From contig CAYGSA010000041.1 of assembly GCA_964352375.1 (NCBI GenBank), positions 1 through 14,123 on the forward strand: DNA of 14,123 nucleotides, written 5' to 3'. The stretch comes from UBA1672 sp964352375 (GTDB lineage: Bacteria > Pseudomonadota > Alphaproteobacteria > Micavibrionales > Micavibrionaceae). A program made the position numbers and the translations under genes. Below are positions 1 through 6,585 of this stretch, piece after piece. The first letter of the stretch is position 1; each line of letters opens with the position of its first letter. Below the pieces are notes generated by a model. It was given only the letters and a program-made list of their open reading frames with translations. It did no database searches and was not told where the DNA came from.

Positions 1-19
1 ACCCCTGAGCTACACTCGC
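1..19 (-). tRNA. Partial tRNA gene (5' end only), probably tRNA-Gly
   Basis: Read on the minus strand, positions 19 to 1 give GCGAGTGTAGCTCAGGGGT. This is the 5' acceptor arm, positions 8-9 and the start of the D arm of a bacterial tRNA (TAGCTCAG is the usual D-arm core). The GCGxGTGTAGCTCAGGGGT form is typical of alphaproteobacterial tRNA-Gly(GCC). The anticodon lies outside the window, so the amino-acid identity is inference. A promoter-like sequence lies just upstream at 47-74. Confidence 0.72.
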
Positions 20-46
20 ATCGCATAGATAGGTAAGATTTGATGG

Positions 47-74
47 ACTATAGCTTTTTCGATTTAAAATGCAA
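47..74 (-). promoter_or_regulatory. Candidate sigma-70-type promoter of the tRNA gene
   Basis: On the minus strand TTGCAT (74-69) and TATAGT (52-47, five of six consensus bases) are separated by 16 bp. Transcription would start near position 40, about 20 nt before the tRNA 5' end, which suits a tRNA precursor leader. The segment sits between the end of the MarR-type gene (stop at 101) and the tRNA, so the tRNA would have its own promoter. The -35 match is weak. Confidence 0.45.
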
Positions 75-100
75 GTCAAAAATATTGGGTTCGCGGAATT

Positions 101-421
101 TTATGTCTTGGCGATATTGTGTTTGACTTGGTTTATTGTTTTTTTGCCGCGTTGGTTGAGGAAAATACGTTTACGGCGTTTTTCGTTGGGTACGATTTCT
201 ATTTTAATGAGTTCATATGCGCCGCTAGGTTTCGATAGGGCTGTTGTGATGCGAGAAACAGTTGAGAGCGCCATGCCCGTGCGCTCTGCGAGGTCGGTCA
301 TGCACAGGCCTTCCTCTAGCGCGATATGTGCGAGGCATATTATATATTGCAGCGGGAACTCTGTGTTTATGCTTTGCAGCTGTTTTAGTGTGCTTAAGAA
401 ATTTTCTATTTCCAGTGCCAT
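101..421 (-). CDS. Short MarR-type winged-helix transcriptional regulator
   Basis: 106-residue predicted cytoplasmic DNA-binding protein. Residues about 40-62 (start MTDLAERTGMALSTVSRIT) form a helix-turn-helix of the MarR kind. Residues about 68-90 (IVPNEKRRKRIFLNQRGKK) form the basic beta-hairpin wing and the following helix, corresponding to the DxRxxRxxLTxxG region of MarR proteins. Full-length MarR proteins usually have about 140 residues, with long N- and C-terminal dimerisation helices. Here these are short, which resembles the compact MarR-like proteins found on phages and plasmids. The start is the ATG at 421, preceded by a GGGG stretch. The gene stands alone between a tRNA and a pentapeptide-repeat gene, so its target is unknown; autoregulation would be usual for the family. 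The fold assignment is fairly secure, the function is not. Confidence 0.75.
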   Translation of the reverse strand: MALEIENFLSTLKQLQSINTEFPLQYIICLAHIALEEGLCMTDLAERTGMALSTVSRITTALSKPSGAYELIKIEIVPNEKRRKRIFLNQRGKKTINQVKHNIAKT

Positions 422-671
422 AGTGTGTGCCCCGTATTATTCCCTGTGTTTATGAGCAGGCGTGTATATAATTTGCGAATACGGCCCGTGAATGATTATC
501 TCATTTTTATATTTTTCTGTTTTCAATAGTGGATATAAACCCAGTTTAAAATTAATCTCCACATACATGGATGCGTACCTACCATAGGTTATATAGAGTG
601 TCATTGTTAATCCCCTTTTTATGATGGGCTTTTATGGGCGCACCATTTTCACACACGATTTGGATGTTTTG
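422..671. other. Intergenic region upstream of the MarR-type gene
   Basis: About 250 A+T-rich bases without a credible gene. On the minus strand a TATATA box near 466-471 with TTCACG about 16 bp upstream could serve the MarR-type gene. A 7-bp inverted repeat, CCGTATT (432-438) and AATACGG (478-484), brackets this box and the predicted leader; it could be an operator but is widely spaced. The part next to the pentapeptide-repeat stop (600-671) shows no hairpin with a T-run, so no terminator is claimed. Confidence 0.35.
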
Positions 672-1292
672 TCAGCTCCTGAGCGTTATGGGGTGGTGTT
701 CTGCCATGGATAATGTATTTAAAAGCTTGGGCAACAGGGCCTTGGGTAAAATATTTGTACCGAGTGCGATGGTATGATCCATGATGATAATTGGTTTGTT
801 TAAAAGGCCTTTTACAATTATAGGATGACACGACATGTCGTGTAGAATACCGTCGATCGATTCAAAAGTGCAGCCGTGCATGTCATGGGCATTTGGAAAA
901 TCCAGATCGAAGCAGGATAATGTTGAGAAGATGGAGCCTTTTATTGTGCACCCTTCTATCATCGTCGCGCCGAAACTTGCGCCGCGGAAGTTGCTGTATT
1001 TTAAATCGGAGTATGAAAGGCAGGTGTTGTACAATGTGGTGTCGAAATAAATTGCACTTTGGAGGTGGCTTTCGGAGAGGTTCGTGCCCGTCAGGTTTGC
1101 GCCGCTAAAGTCTGCGTTGGGCATGTGCGCGTTATCGAGATTTGCGTTTGTCAGGTTTTGGTGTTTTAAATCTATGAATGATAAATCGGTTTCTTGTGAT
1201 ATTGCCGTTTCAAGGCAGTTTATAAAGGTTGGGTAATGACCTTCGAAAAGAGGGGATTGATTGGTATGTGTTTTAAGCGCAAAATATGGCAT
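672..1292 (-). CDS. Pentapeptide-repeat protein
   Basis: 206-residue protein with degenerate A(D/N)LxX repeats at residues about 37-122 (for example DLKHQNLTNANLDNAHMPNA, then DFSGANLTGTNL and YSDLKYSNFRGASF). Such repeats fold as a right-handed quadrilateral beta-helix. The C-terminal tail (about 155-206) has a PIIIMDHTIALGT segment that resembles the tail of some phage and proteobacterial pentapeptide proteins (from memory). There is no signal peptide or membrane segment. The frame is open to an ATG at 1451, but the ATG at 1292 is preferred: AAAGGA lies 10-14 nt upstream, the repeats start only after it, and the extra 53 residues are a lysine/asparagine/threonine-rich translation of A+T-rich spacer DNA holding a promoter-like sequence. 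It is divergent from uvrC. No function can be assigned; some relatives are DNA mimics or scaffolds. Confidence 0.75.
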   Translation of the reverse strand: MPYFALKTHTNQSPLFEGHYPTFINCLETAISQETDLSFIDLKHQNLTNANLDNAHMPNADFSGANLTGTNLSESHLQSAIYFDTTLYNTCLSYSDLKYSNFRGASFGATMIEGCTIKGSIFSTLSCFDLDFPNAHDMHGCTFESIDGILHDMSCHPIIVKGLLNKPIIIMDHTIALGTNILPKALLPKLLNTLSMAEHHPITLRS

Positions 1293-1337
1293 GGGCTCAT
1301 TCCTTTTATTGTTGTTTTTGTATCGAATTGAAAACAG

Positions 1338-1364
1338 TTGATAGCGTGGAAGTTTTTTTGTCAA
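1338..1364 (-). promoter_or_regulatory. Candidate promoter of the pentapeptide-repeat gene
   Basis: On the minus strand a perfect TTGACA (1364-1359) precedes TATCAA (1343-1338) by 15 bp. Transcription would begin near 1330, about 35-40 nt before the preferred ATG at 1292. The spacer is short and the -10 match is four of six. A second minus-strand TATAAT at 1463-1458 would start a longer leader. On the plus strand TATACT repeats at 1461-1471 may serve uvrC, although no good -35 box accompanies them. Confidence 0.35.
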
Positions 1365-1525
1365 ATTTATTTTGGGGGTAAAATTGGGGACAATTTTTGT
1401 TGTGGTTATTTTTTTATGTTTAATATCAGTTGTTTGTTTAGGAATGTTCATGCGGAAATTATACTATACTTTAGTACTATCTATGATTGCACACGTATGC
1501 ATTTTGTCTAATAAAGGGTTTTCTA

Positions 1526-3367
1526 ATGGATAAGGGTGAGCCTTCACTGATCCAAACGGGCGTTCAGACGATCAAGGATTATCTGAAATTGTTGCCGCTT
1601 GCGCCAGGAGTCTATCGCATGATTTCGGACGAGGATGAGGTGCTGTATGTTGGTAAGGCGAAGGCGCTTCGCAAACGGGTGAGTTCTTATACGCATTTTG
1701 ATCGGCTGCCGCACCGTTTGCAGACGATGGTTTCCCTGACGCGTCGGATGGAGTTTATTACAACGCATACTGAGGCTGAGGCGTTATTGCTTGAGGCGAA
1801 TTTGATTAAGAAGCTTAAGCCGCGGTTTAATATCTTGCTGCGGGATGATAAGTCTTTTCCTTATATTTTGTTGCGCGCAGGGCATGATTATCCACAGTTG
1901 GTGAAGCATCGTGGCAGTAAAAAACCCAAGGGCATATATTTTGGCCCTTTTCCAAGTGCGGGGGATGTTAATCGTACGCTGTCGGTTTTGCAGAAGGTGT
2001 TTCTTCTGAGGAATTGTACGGATAATGTCTTTCATGGGCGGTCGCAGCCATGTTTGCAGTATCATATTAAACGCTGTTCTGCGCCGTGTGTTGGGCTTGT
2101 TCGTCAGGACGATTACGCAGAGCAGGTTCGAGGTGCGCAGAGCTTTATGGAGGGGAAAAGCCGCGCTGTACAAGATCAATTAACGCGTTCTATGGAGAAT
2201 GCAAGTGAGGCAATGAATTACGAAGAGGCCGCGCAGTATCGTAACCGTATTCGTGCGCTGACCTCTATTCAGGCCAAGCATGAGATTAATCTGGATATTG
2301 GTGAGGCGGATGTGATTGCGATTGTGCAGGAAAAAGGCGTTTCATGTGTGCAGGTGTTTTTTTATCGCGGCGGGCGGAATTTGGGTAATCGGTCTTATTT
2401 TCCGCGCCATAGTAAGGATGATGCTTTGCCTGATATTCTCTCTGCGTTTATGGCGCAGTTTTATCAGAGTAAATCGGTACCGCGCCAGATTGTGATTAAT
2501 CAGGATATTGCTGAGAAGGCTCTGTTTGAAGAGGCTTTGGGGCAGAAAGTTCCGCATAAAGTGCAGATGTTCTATCCGCAGCGTGGCAAGTTTAAGCGTG
2601 CTATTACGTTTGTTGAGGGTAATGCGCGGCAGGCTCTTGATCGGCATATGGCGCTTTCGGCGACGCGCTTGGCTCTGCGGGGTGGGGTGGCCGACTTGTT
2701 TGGCTTGAATGATGTGCCATCGCGTATTGAGGTTTATGATAACTCTCATATTTCGGGGACGGATATGGTGGGTGCGATGATCGTTGAGGGTGAGGACGGG
2801 TTTGAGAAAAACGCGTATCGTAAATTTAATATTCGTTCTGCTAAGGCGGCGGATGATTATGCGATGATGCGCGAGGTGCTTTCTCGGCGTTTCAAGCATG
2901 GCTTGGAGAGCGAGAATTGGCCTGACCTTTTGTTGATTGATGGCGGAGCAGGGCAGTTGTCTGCGTGTCGGCAGGCGCTGGAGGAGCTTGGGGTTTGGCA
3001 AGACCTTACTGTTGTGGGTATATCTAAGGGGCCTGATCGCAATGCGGGGCGTGAGAAGTTTTTTATGCAGGGGCGCGCAATGTTTCAGCTTCCTGTGAAT
3101 GATCCTGTTTTGCATTATCTGCAGCGACTGCGCGATGAGGCGCATCGTTTTGCTATTGGGGCGCACCGCACAAAACGTGCAAAGAAGATCACGGCCTCGC
3201 CGCTGGATGATGTGCCGGGGATAGGCGCAAAGCGGAAGAAGGCCTTGTTGCTGCATTTTGGTTCTGCGAAGGCGGTTGCGGCGGCGGGGGTTGATGATTT
3301 GGTGCAAGTTAGCGGTGTGTCACAGGGGCTTGCGCAGAAAATTTATGATTATTTTCAGAGTGGTTGA
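1526..3367 (+). CDS. uvrC: Excinuclease ABC subunit C (UvrC)
   Basis: 613-residue dual-incision nuclease of nucleotide excision repair, which cuts 3' and 5' of a lesion held by UvrB. Domains in order: GIY-YIG nuclease at about 26-103 (GVY 28-30, YVG 41-43, Glu90 in LLEANLIK, Asn102); four cysteines at 164, 176, 184 and 188, spaced as in the iron-sulfur cluster of E. coli UvrC; UVR motif at about 215-250 for UvrB binding; RNase H-like nuclease with Asp405 (VYDNSH), Asp472 (LIDGG) and His540 (RDEAHRFA); and tandem helix-hairpin-helix at about 558-612. Length equals the family norm. The ATG at 1526 is chosen because AAAGGG lies 7 nt upstream; an in-frame ATG at 1487 would add 13 unconserved residues. 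The gene is divergent from the pentapeptide-repeat gene and is followed by an unrelated-looking orphan. Confidence 0.98.
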   Translation: MDKGEPSLIQTGVQTIKDYLKLLPLAPGVYRMISDEDEVLYVGKAKALRKRVSSYTHFDRLPHRLQTMVSLTRRMEFITTHTEAEALLLEANLIKKLKPRFNILLRDDKSFPYILLRAGHDYPQLVKHRGSKKPKGIYFGPFPSAGDVNRTLSVLQKVFLLRNCTDNVFHGRSQPCLQYHIKRCSAPCVGLVRQDDYAEQVRGAQSFMEGKSRAVQDQLTRSMENASEAMNYEEAAQYRNRIRALTSIQAKHEINLDIGEADVIAIVQEKGVSCVQVFFYRGGRNLGNRSYFPRHSKDDALPDILSAFMAQFYQSKSVPRQIVINQDIAEKALFEEALGQKVPHKVQMFYPQRGKFKRAITFVEGNARQALDRHMALSATRLALRGGVADLFGLNDVPSRIEVYDNSHISGTDMVGAMIVEGEDGFEKNAYRKFNIRSAKAADDYAMMREVLSRRFKHGLESENWPDLLLIDGGAGQLSACRQALEELGVWQDLTVVGISKGPDRNAGREKFFMQGRAMFQLPVNDPVLHYLQRLRDEAHRFAIGAHRTKRAKKITASPLDDVPGIGAKRKKALLLHFGSAKAVAAAGVDDLVQVSGVSQGLAQKIYDYFQSG

Positions 3368-3370
3368 TGT

Positions 3371-3400
3371 TTGACAGCAATTATGTATTATGGTTATTGT
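3371..3400 (+). promoter_or_regulatory. Candidate promoter of the orphan gene at 3442
   Basis: A perfect TTGACA (3371-3376) begins four bases after the uvrC stop and is followed, after 18 bp, by TATTGT (3395-3400, four of six). This gives a leader of about 35 nt and suggests the orphan gene is transcribed on its own rather than by read-through from uvrC. Confidence 0.45.
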
Positions 3401-3441
3401 GTTATCCATGAATAATATTTGAATCAAATAGTAGGTGTTTT

Positions 3442-4107
3442 TTGGCTTATTTTTTTCGGTCTGGTACTCATAATAGTTTTGAATTGATCTGTTTAGATGA
3501 TGGAGATTGGGTTTGGTTAACGCCAAATGGACAAGCTTTGGGTTTCTGTTCCGATCGACTTAAAAATTATCCAGTGAAATGGGCTGATCATCGATATAAT
3601 TTAGGTGGAGATGTTCGATATTCTCAGACATCTACTGAAGCGGGAATAATAGATCATCATGGACATTTTTATGGATGTGAGGAAGGTCAACATAAGGATC
3701 TTATGTGTCATATGTCGCATGCGCTTTATCCGAACGAAGATGGAGATAATGTTGATGCGCTTATGTTAGATTGGGTGCTGATTTATCCTGAGGATGCTAT
3801 GACAATGCACCGTGGTTTTTTGAAGCCACATGAAGATGGTTCAGACAAGAAAAATACTATGATGGAGTGCAATGATGATCAACGTCAAATGCTTGAAAGG
3901 CTTGGTTTTGATTTGCAACGTGCGAATAGGAAACATGTACCTGAATATGATAGTGTGTTCAGTTCGGACAGTCCTGCATTTCCTGAGAGGCTTTGCAACG
4001 CTCGTGTCGTAGATGACCCCAATGAAGTGTTAGAATGGATGAGACAGTATAGTGAAACATATAATATAAGTGCTGTTAATGTGACTGCTGAATCTTTGGA
4101 TTTATAG
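3442..4107 (+). CDS. Hypothetical protein, A+T-rich orphan with TTG start
   Basis: 221-residue soluble, acidic protein that I do not recognise. It has no signal peptide or membrane segment. It is rich in Asp, Glu, His, Trp and Met, with five cysteines spread through the first two thirds and another at about residue 187. The N-terminal part (GDWVWLTPNGQALGF) looks beta-rich; the last third (about 145-220) looks helical and charged. The frame is closed upstream by a TGA at 3409, and the only usual start near it is the TTG at 3442, with AGGTG 5-9 nt upstream; the next Met is near residue 90. Codons are visibly more A/T-ending (TTA, AAT, GAT, ATA) than in uvrC or dnaK, so lateral acquisition or weak expression is likely. 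It lies between uvrC and the bactofilin gene with spacers on both sides, so the context suggests no function. Confidence 0.7.
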   Translation: MAYFFRSGTHNSFELICLDDGDWVWLTPNGQALGFCSDRLKNYPVKWADHRYNLGGDVRYSQTSTEAGIIDHHGHFYGCEEGQHKDLMCHMSHALYPNEDGDNVDALMLDWVLIYPEDAMTMHRGFLKPHEDGSDKKNTMMECNDDQRQMLERLGFDLQRANRKHVPEYDSVFSSDSPAFPERLCNARVVDDPNEVLEWMRQYSETYNISAVNVTAESLDL

Positions 4108-4316
4108 TTATAAAATAGTTCTGAAATTAAAAATGAGCTGAATCAGAGCTTTAAATTTTTGTTTCTGTTTTGTTTGGGGAAAAGTCGGAATCATTGCTTG
4201 CGGGGTTTGAAACTGCGTGTTAGTTTTTAGTCATTCAAGTCATTAAATCAACAAAGAGTGCTCGCAAACCCGCGTGCGCTGGTGCTCTTTACTCTATATG
4301 GAAAGGTGCGTGCAGG
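4108..4316. other. Intergenic region and leader of the bactofilin gene
   Basis: 209 bases without a gene. After the orphan gene, AGCT...AGCT arms at about 4135-4150 followed by AAATTTTT could form a weak terminator-like hairpin. A near-perfect 9-bp tandem repeat, AGTCATTCA (4229-4237) then AGTCATTAA (4238-4246), precedes a stem-loop at 4253-4290. No convincing -35/-10 pair was found for the bactofilin gene. Confidence 0.3.
4253..4290 (+). other. Stem-loop in the bactofilin leader
   Basis: AGTGCTCGC (4257-4265) pairs with GCGTGCGCT (4272-4280) around an AAACCC loop, with one T-T mismatch and one G-T pair. The outer AAAG (4253-4256) can pair with CTTT (4287-4290). No T-run follows, so it is not a classical terminator. 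It ends about 26 nt before the bactofilin ATG, just upstream of the GAAAGG ribosome-binding site, and could affect mRNA stability or translation. Confidence 0.4.
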
Positions 4317-5159
4317 ATGTTTCATCGTGTGAAATCAGAGGTTCAGGACGAAGAGCCTAAAGTTCAAAAACAAGAAGAAAAAAGATATCTTAAAGATGAA
4401 GCAGGGGAGACGTCGCGAGATGAATACCGTTCTGCCGAGCGGACAGAACGTACTCATCCGCGTAGCCAAACCACACAAAGAGTAACACCAAGAGAAGAAG
4501 AGAGACCTTCAATGAGAACTAAAGAATCAGCCCCTGTTCAAGGTAAATACGCACCGCGTGAGCAGGAAGAAGAAAAAGACGTCGAAACATCACGTTCTGG
4601 CAGCTATAAGCCTGCTGTTGCACGAAGTGGATATAATGGTGGCGGTTACACTCCGGCTCCTTCTGGGTATACACCTCCTGAGGCTCCAAGCTATGCGGGT
4701 AATGATCGTACGCTGACGATTGGGCGCGGTATTAATATGTCTGGTGAAATTGATTCATGTGACCATTTAATGGTTGAGGGAACAGTTGAGGCGGCTCTTA
4801 AAGGTGCTAAGCTTCTAGAGATTGCTGAAAGTGGTACGTTTTATGGCACTGTAGAAATTGAAGAGGCAACTATTGCTGGTCGTTTTGAAGGTGATATTAC
4901 AGTGAGTGGTCGTTTAACGGTTAAATCTTCTGGTGTCATTACAGGGTCTATTGCGTATCGCGATCTTGAAATTGAGACAGGTGCCGTTGTTGATGGTCGT
5001 ATGACGCCTTTGAAGGCTGCTGTTGATGAAAAAGCGCTTGATAAATATCGTGCAGGGTCTGGTGCTTCTGCTATGGCGAAGGCTAAGGATGTTGTTGGTA
5101 AAAAAGACGCTGCAAATTCAGAGGCAGGTTTGTTTTCTAAGGCGCATGCATCTTACTAG
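4317..5159 (+). CDS. Bactofilin-family cytoskeletal protein
   Basis: 280 residues. Residues about 131-232 are a bactofilin (DUF583) domain: an opening TLTIGRGINMSGEI, then SCDHLMVEGTVEA and regularly spaced glycine-containing beta-helix rungs (LEIAESGTFYGTVEIEEATI, then AGRFEGDITVSGRL). These proteins polymerise without nucleotide into membrane-associated filaments that place cell-wall enzymes and shape stalks, poles or curvature. Residues 1-130 are disordered and strongly charged (Glu/Arg/Lys/Gln), turning Gly/Tyr/Pro-rich at 95-127; this is longer than the short tails usual in the family. The C-terminus (233-280) is Ala/Lys-rich. No M23 peptidase gene, a common bactofilin neighbour, is next to it. 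The ATG at 4317 has GAAAGG about 10 nt upstream. It is convergent with nth across 53 bp with no obvious terminator. Confidence 0.92.
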   Translation: MFHRVKSEVQDEEPKVQKQEEKRYLKDEAGETSRDEYRSAERTERTHPRSQTTQRVTPREEERPSMRTKESAPVQGKYAPREQEEEKDVETSRSGSYKPAVARSGYNGGGYTPAPSGYTPPEAPSYAGNDRTLTIGRGINMSGEIDSCDHLMVEGTVEAALKGAKLLEIAESGTFYGTVEIEEATIAGRFEGDITVSGRLTVKSSGVITGSIAYRDLEIETGAVVDGRMTPLKAAVDEKALDKYRAGSGASAMAKAKDVVGKKDAANSEAGLFSKAHASY

Positions 5160-5212
5160 TTTTATAATGTAACATTATTCTTTACTTTAAAATCCCGAAA
5201 GGCCAGTTGCTT

Positions 5213-5869
5213 TTATGCATCTGGTTTTTCTTTTGGGTGCTTGTCTTTAAAGCCGCACTGGTCATAGACAGGGCATTTATGACACTCTGGTGTGCGGGCT
5301 TTGCATGTGTAACGGCCGAGCAGGATAAGCCAATGGTGCGCGTAGAGCATGAATTCGTCTGGTACGCGTTTGAGTAGAGCTTGTTCAACCGCATTAACGT
5401 TTTTCCCTGGAGCGAGTCCCGTGCGGTTTGAGACACGGAATATATGTGTGTCTACGGCCATTGTTTTGTGTCCGAAGGCGCAATTGAGGACGACGTTAGC
5501 GGTTTTGCGGCCTACGCCGGGGAGTTTTATGAGGTCTTCACGGGTTTGCGGCACTTGGCCAGCATATTCATGTACGAGAATATCTGCCATTGCGATAACG
5601 TTTTTGGCTTTGTTATTATAGAGGCCGATGGTTTTTATGTGGTCTTTTAGGCGATCTAACCCTAAATCCAGCATTTTTTGCGGTGTGTCGACGATTTTGA
5701 ACAGTTCTTTTGTGGCTTTGTTCACGCCGACATCGGTGGATTGTGCGGATAGGGTGACCGCGACAAGCAGTGTATAGGGATTTGTGTATTTCAGATCGCT
5801 TTTTGGCGTGGGATCTATTTTTTGCAAGAGTGTAAAAAATTCATGGATTTTGGCTTTGGTCATTTTCAT
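5213..5869 (-). CDS. nth: Endonuclease III (DNA glycosylase/AP lyase)
   Basis: 218-residue base-excision-repair enzyme that removes oxidised pyrimidines and cleaves the abasic site. The helix-hairpin-helix LPGVGRKTANVVL (116-128) carries the catalytic lysine Lys122; Asp140 in VDTHIFRV is the catalytic aspartate. The C-terminal [4Fe-4S] motif C-x6-C-x2-C-x5-C is intact (Cys189, 196, 199, 205). Length matches the family (E. coli 211). The ATG at 5869 is chosen because GGA lies about 10 nt upstream; an ATG at 5863 is possible, and the frame also extends to a TTG at 5887. It is divergent from ogt, another DNA-repair gene, and shares an inverted 11-mer pair with it (5885-5895 and 5961-5971). Confidence 0.97.
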   Translation of the reverse strand: MKMTKAKIHEFFTLLQKIDPTPKSDLKYTNPYTLLVAVTLSAQSTDVGVNKATKELFKIVDTPQKMLDLGLDRLKDHIKTIGLYNNKAKNVIAMADILVHEYAGQVPQTREDLIKLPGVGRKTANVVLNCAFGHKTMAVDTHIFRVSNRTGLAPGKNVNAVEQALLKRVPDEFMLYAHHWLILLGRYTCKARTPECHKCPVYDQCGFKDKHPKEKPDA

Positions 5870-5884
5870 TATTTTATTTCCATT

Positions 5885-5971
5885 CAAAATGTTCCATTTT
5901 GTAATTGCGCCCCTTAATCGCCGCGGCGCTTGTGTCCTAAAGACTACCTCGCAGTCGCTCGGTACATTTTG
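5885..5971. repeat. Candidate small inverted-repeat element between nth and ogt
   Basis: CAAAATGTTCC (5885-5895) and GGTACATTTTG (5961-5971) are inverted repeats with ten of eleven matches. Between them lie a perfect 10-bp palindrome, CGCCGCGGCG (5919-5928), and a small hairpin, GACTAC-CTC-GCAGTC (5942-5956, five of six pairs). Its G+C-rich middle differs from the A+T-rich flanks. The layout suits an interspersed palindromic element or a shared control region for two divergent repair genes. The sequence alone cannot separate these. Confidence 0.4.
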
Positions 5972-6011
5972 GAATAAGAATGTATGCAGATTTATTCCAA
6001 ATCATTATACT
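5968..6011 (+). promoter_or_regulatory. Perfect 10-bp inverted repeat and -10 box upstream of ogt
   Basis: TTTGGAATAA (5968-5977) and TTATTCCAAA (5992-6001) are exact inverted repeats separated by 14 bp. Five bases later comes TATACT (6006-6011), a good -10 box. The repeat covers the place where a -35 box would be, and no good -35 is present. This is what a regulator-controlled promoter looks like. It does not resemble the E. coli Ada box. No regulator gene is adjacent. Confidence 0.5.
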
Positions 6012-6042
6012 GTTCTTCATAGCAATCAAAGGAGCGTACGTC

Positions 6043-6585
6043 ATGGAAAAACTTTGTGAAAAAATCATATATGGATTTTATGAATCACCTCTTGGTGAAT
6101 TGATTTTGGCAAAAACGAGCCGTGGCCTCTGCTGGTTGGGATTTATGGTGCAAGGATATAAGGGCGACGGGTTGGAGCGTATGAATGCGCATTTTGATGG
6201 TGGGGCCTTGGTTCATGATGATGAATCGGTTAAAGATTTAGGTGATTCTGTTATCGCGGCGTGGCGCGAGGGGCGAGAGCGGGATATTGTTCTTGATCTT
6301 CGCGGGACGGAGTTTCAAAAAGAGGTTTGGATGGCTTTGCTGCATATTAAGCGCGGGGATACTTGTTCTTACGGGGCGATCGCCAATGATATCGGGCGGC
6401 CTAAGGCCTCGCGTGCGGTTGGTTCGGCGGTTGGTTCTAATCCTGTTTCTTTGATTGTGCCGTGTCACCGTGTTGTGCAAAAGACAGGTGCGCTGGGCAA
6501 TTATGGGTGGGGCTTAGGTCTAAAGCAGCGTTTACTTGAAGAGGAAGGTGTTCAAGGATTTAAAGGTCAAGAACATCGCGCATAG
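6043..6585 (+). CDS. ogt: Methylated-DNA--[protein]-cysteine S-methyltransferase
   Basis: 180-residue suicide repair protein that transfers the alkyl group from O6-methylguanine (and O4-methylthymine) to its own cysteine. The active site VPCHRVV places the acceptor at Cys141. The helix-turn-helix with the arginine finger is SRAVGSAVGSNP (Arg124), and Tyr110 in SYGAIA flips the base. The N-terminal domain (1-85) is divergent, as is usual. There is no Ada N-terminal zinc domain, so Ogt is the best name. The ATG at 6043 has AAAGGAG about 9 nt upstream; the frame extends to 5980 but the extra residues are unrelated to the family. Its last 26 bp overlap the end of dapB on the other strand. An inverted repeat lies directly upstream of its -10 box. 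Confidence 0.95.
   Translation: MEKLCEKIIYGFYESPLGELILAKTSRGLCWLGFMVQGYKGDGLERMNAHFDGGALVHDDESVKDLGDSVIAAWREGRERDIVLDLRGTEFQKEVWMALLHIKRGDTCSYGAIANDIGRPKASRAVGSAVGSNPVSLIVPCHRVVQKTGALGNYGWGLGLKQRLLEEEGVQGFKGQEHRA

Noticed and set aside
492..587. Small plus-strand frame of 31 codons starting at the ATG at 492.
   Set aside because: It has no ribosome-binding site and no recognisable product, and lies in A+T-rich spacer.
1293..1451. N-terminal extension of the pentapeptide-repeat protein to the ATG at 1451.
   Set aside because: It lacks a ribosome-binding site, encodes low-complexity Lys/Asn/Thr sequence and contains a TTGACA promoter-like box. The ATG at 1292 has AAAGGA.
1..1451. The tRNA could be the integration site of an island carrying the MarR-type and pentapeptide genes.
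   Set aside because: Integrases normally use the 3' end of tRNA genes, which points out of the window. No integrase or repeat of the tRNA end is seen.
2342..3307. Long minus-strand open frame (321 codons) inside uvrC.
   Set aside because: It is the antisense shadow of a well-conserved gene, and its product is Arg/His/Pro-rich with no domain or ribosome-binding site.
4253..4290. GAGTGCT here resembles half of a CIRCE (HrcA) operator.
   Set aside because: The matching TTAGCACTC half is absent at the N9 spacing and the downstream gene is a bactofilin, not a chaperone.
5349..5650. Plus-strand open frames across nth and the nth-ogt spacer.
   Set aside because: They are shadows of nth with Cys/Phe/Ser-rich products and no start signals. 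nth itself has all its motifs on the other strand.
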